From NCBI GenBank assembly GCA_905182985.1, contig CAJJDN010000062.1, positions 459,470-523,469 on the forward strand: a stretch of 64,000 bases of DNA. Direction: 5' to 3'. Positions within the stretch are counted from its first letter, which is position 1. Each line of letters starts with the position of its first letter. The notes beneath the pieces were generated by a model. That model ran no database searches, was not told the origin of the DNA, and saw only the letters and a list, made by a program, of their open reading frames with translations. Position numbers and translations under genes: made by a program. This stretch comes from Paramecium sonneborni (lineage: Eukaryota; Ciliophora; Oligohymenophorea; Peniculida; Parameciidae). Positions 63,401 through 64,000 of the stretch are shown here, piece by piece.

Positions 63401-64000
63401 GTTTTGTTGAAGTGCATAGATTTTCATATTTCAAATTCTCTTTTAGAGAAAGCTATTTAATAAATTAATCTGTTTCTTCATCAAGTTGAAATTTTTTTTT
63501 AAATTTTGCTAATTTTCATTTTATTCTCATATTTGATTTATTTATCCAATATAAAATCTTTCAACTTTATTTATACTTCGGTATTTAAATTATATTTTTA
63601 TTAAAAAAAATAATAAATAATGTTAACACATAATGGAATTAATCTTTCTTTTTATTTTGAAAGTTTTTATATTACAGCTTAATTAACTAAATCAATGTAT
63701 TATGTATTTTAATGAAATAAACCATTCGCTTTTATTTTTGTATTAATATTATATTGTAGATAAATTTCTTAATTCAAATCTTATGTGACTTTTATATGCC
63801 TACATAATTGCTCAATAATTTATGAAGAAAATAATTAACAATTTTAACTGGGAATAGCAAAGAATTACAGTCATTTTTCAGGAATATTGTTACTATTTAG
63901 TAAATTTTCTAAACAAATTATAAGTTCATTAGATAATTCTTAGTTATTCTTTAACATATTTATAAATATAAGCATAAGATCTTGATTAATATTCTAAGTA
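60405..64000 (-). pseudogene. Decayed ciliate SecA-like gene, continuing past the window end
   Basis: Minus-strand fragments follow the order of the large ciliate SecA-like proteins. Helical-repeat text (IIKNIVLLLSNKEVKDKCL) comes first, then YDDIRVWKEQAKMQ, IIESLAVIKQVIQI, YGDVSQFQFDYLRHHHSQ, LFQPIYLLIWQRINIQE, LPTYFKQYVKFKLHSWIHN, VDFQNTGAIQDYTYWRNELH, LIGLTGILGSKNIQDL, IATNPAGRGTNI and GGLHVILIFKPSNQRIEEQA. The last two correspond to the second helicase-like ATPase lobe. The Walker A segment (GEGKS) expected between VIQI and YGDV is missing, as is the VDEVDSM-type segment after RNMQIAI. Frameshifts and TGAs separate most fragments. A stop after EKFNSFFQH lies at 60794; a further open piece reaches 60405. 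It is not a functional translocase; family assignment is from motif order. Confidence 0.72.

Noticed and set aside
1..64000. Bacterial or standard-code interpretation with many short genes
   Set aside because: Known families (cyclase, ABCC, HSP70, kinase) run full length only if TAA/TAG encode Gln and 20-30 nt introns are removed. Short standard-code frames are fragments or shadows of these genes.

Overview
ORGANISM. This is ciliate macronuclear DNA, most probably from a Paramecium species. It is extremely AT-rich. TAA and TAG read through everywhere as glutamine, and TGA is the only codon that ends the intact genes. Most genes are interrupted by tiny introns of about 19-30 nt (GTA...TAG/CAG/AAG). 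These introns restore frame exactly in every intact gene I traced. Standard-code ORF calling breaks each gene into short pieces, so the models below were rebuilt by hand with the ciliate code. Coordinates span introns; exon breaks are given in the evidence.

LAYOUT 0-19 kb (plus strand, dense): the 3' part of a MORN-repeat protein; a GTPase-like protein lacking recognisable G motifs; a Ser/Thr kinase fused to kinesin-light-chain-like TPRs; a sterol O-acyltransferase (ACAT/SOAT) of the MBOAT family; a guanylyl cyclase of about 2,470 aa with an N-terminal P4-ATPase-like half and two cyclase domains; and a coiled-coil Q/N-rich protein. LAYOUT 19-25 kb: mostly non-coding with gene relics, plus an exact 1,040-bp sequence repeated across a single N, which is an assembly artefact.

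LAYOUT 25-30.5 kb (minus strand): a B-box-like zinc-finger/TPR protein in which nearly every TPR unit sits on its own exon; a divergent HSP70; and an ARM-repeat (importin-alpha-like) relic. LAYOUT 31-60 kb: two giant paralogous membrane proteins (Cys-rich furin-like repeats, parallel beta-helix repeats, C-terminal transmembrane helices) lie at 30.9-39.5 kb (+) and 50.9-59.9 kb (-). Between them are an intronless full ABCC (MRP-type) transporter and a tandem pair of related cysteine-rich genes. One of that pair is cut by a 542-base N gap and the other is a pseudogene. LAYOUT 60-64 kb: a minus-strand relic of a ciliate SecA-like protein that has lost its nucleotide-binding core and runs off the window end.

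FUNCTION. Genes are monocistronic, closely spaced and unrelated in pathway. Common themes are membrane and surface functions and signalling (cGMP synthesis, lipid esterification, ABC export, surface proteins) and TPR/chaperone scaffolds. The intact genes are clearly separated from a large set of decaying paralogs, as expected in a lineage with whole-genome duplications. In the relics, nonsense codons are TGA, often where Trp (TGG) or Gly (GGA) is expected.
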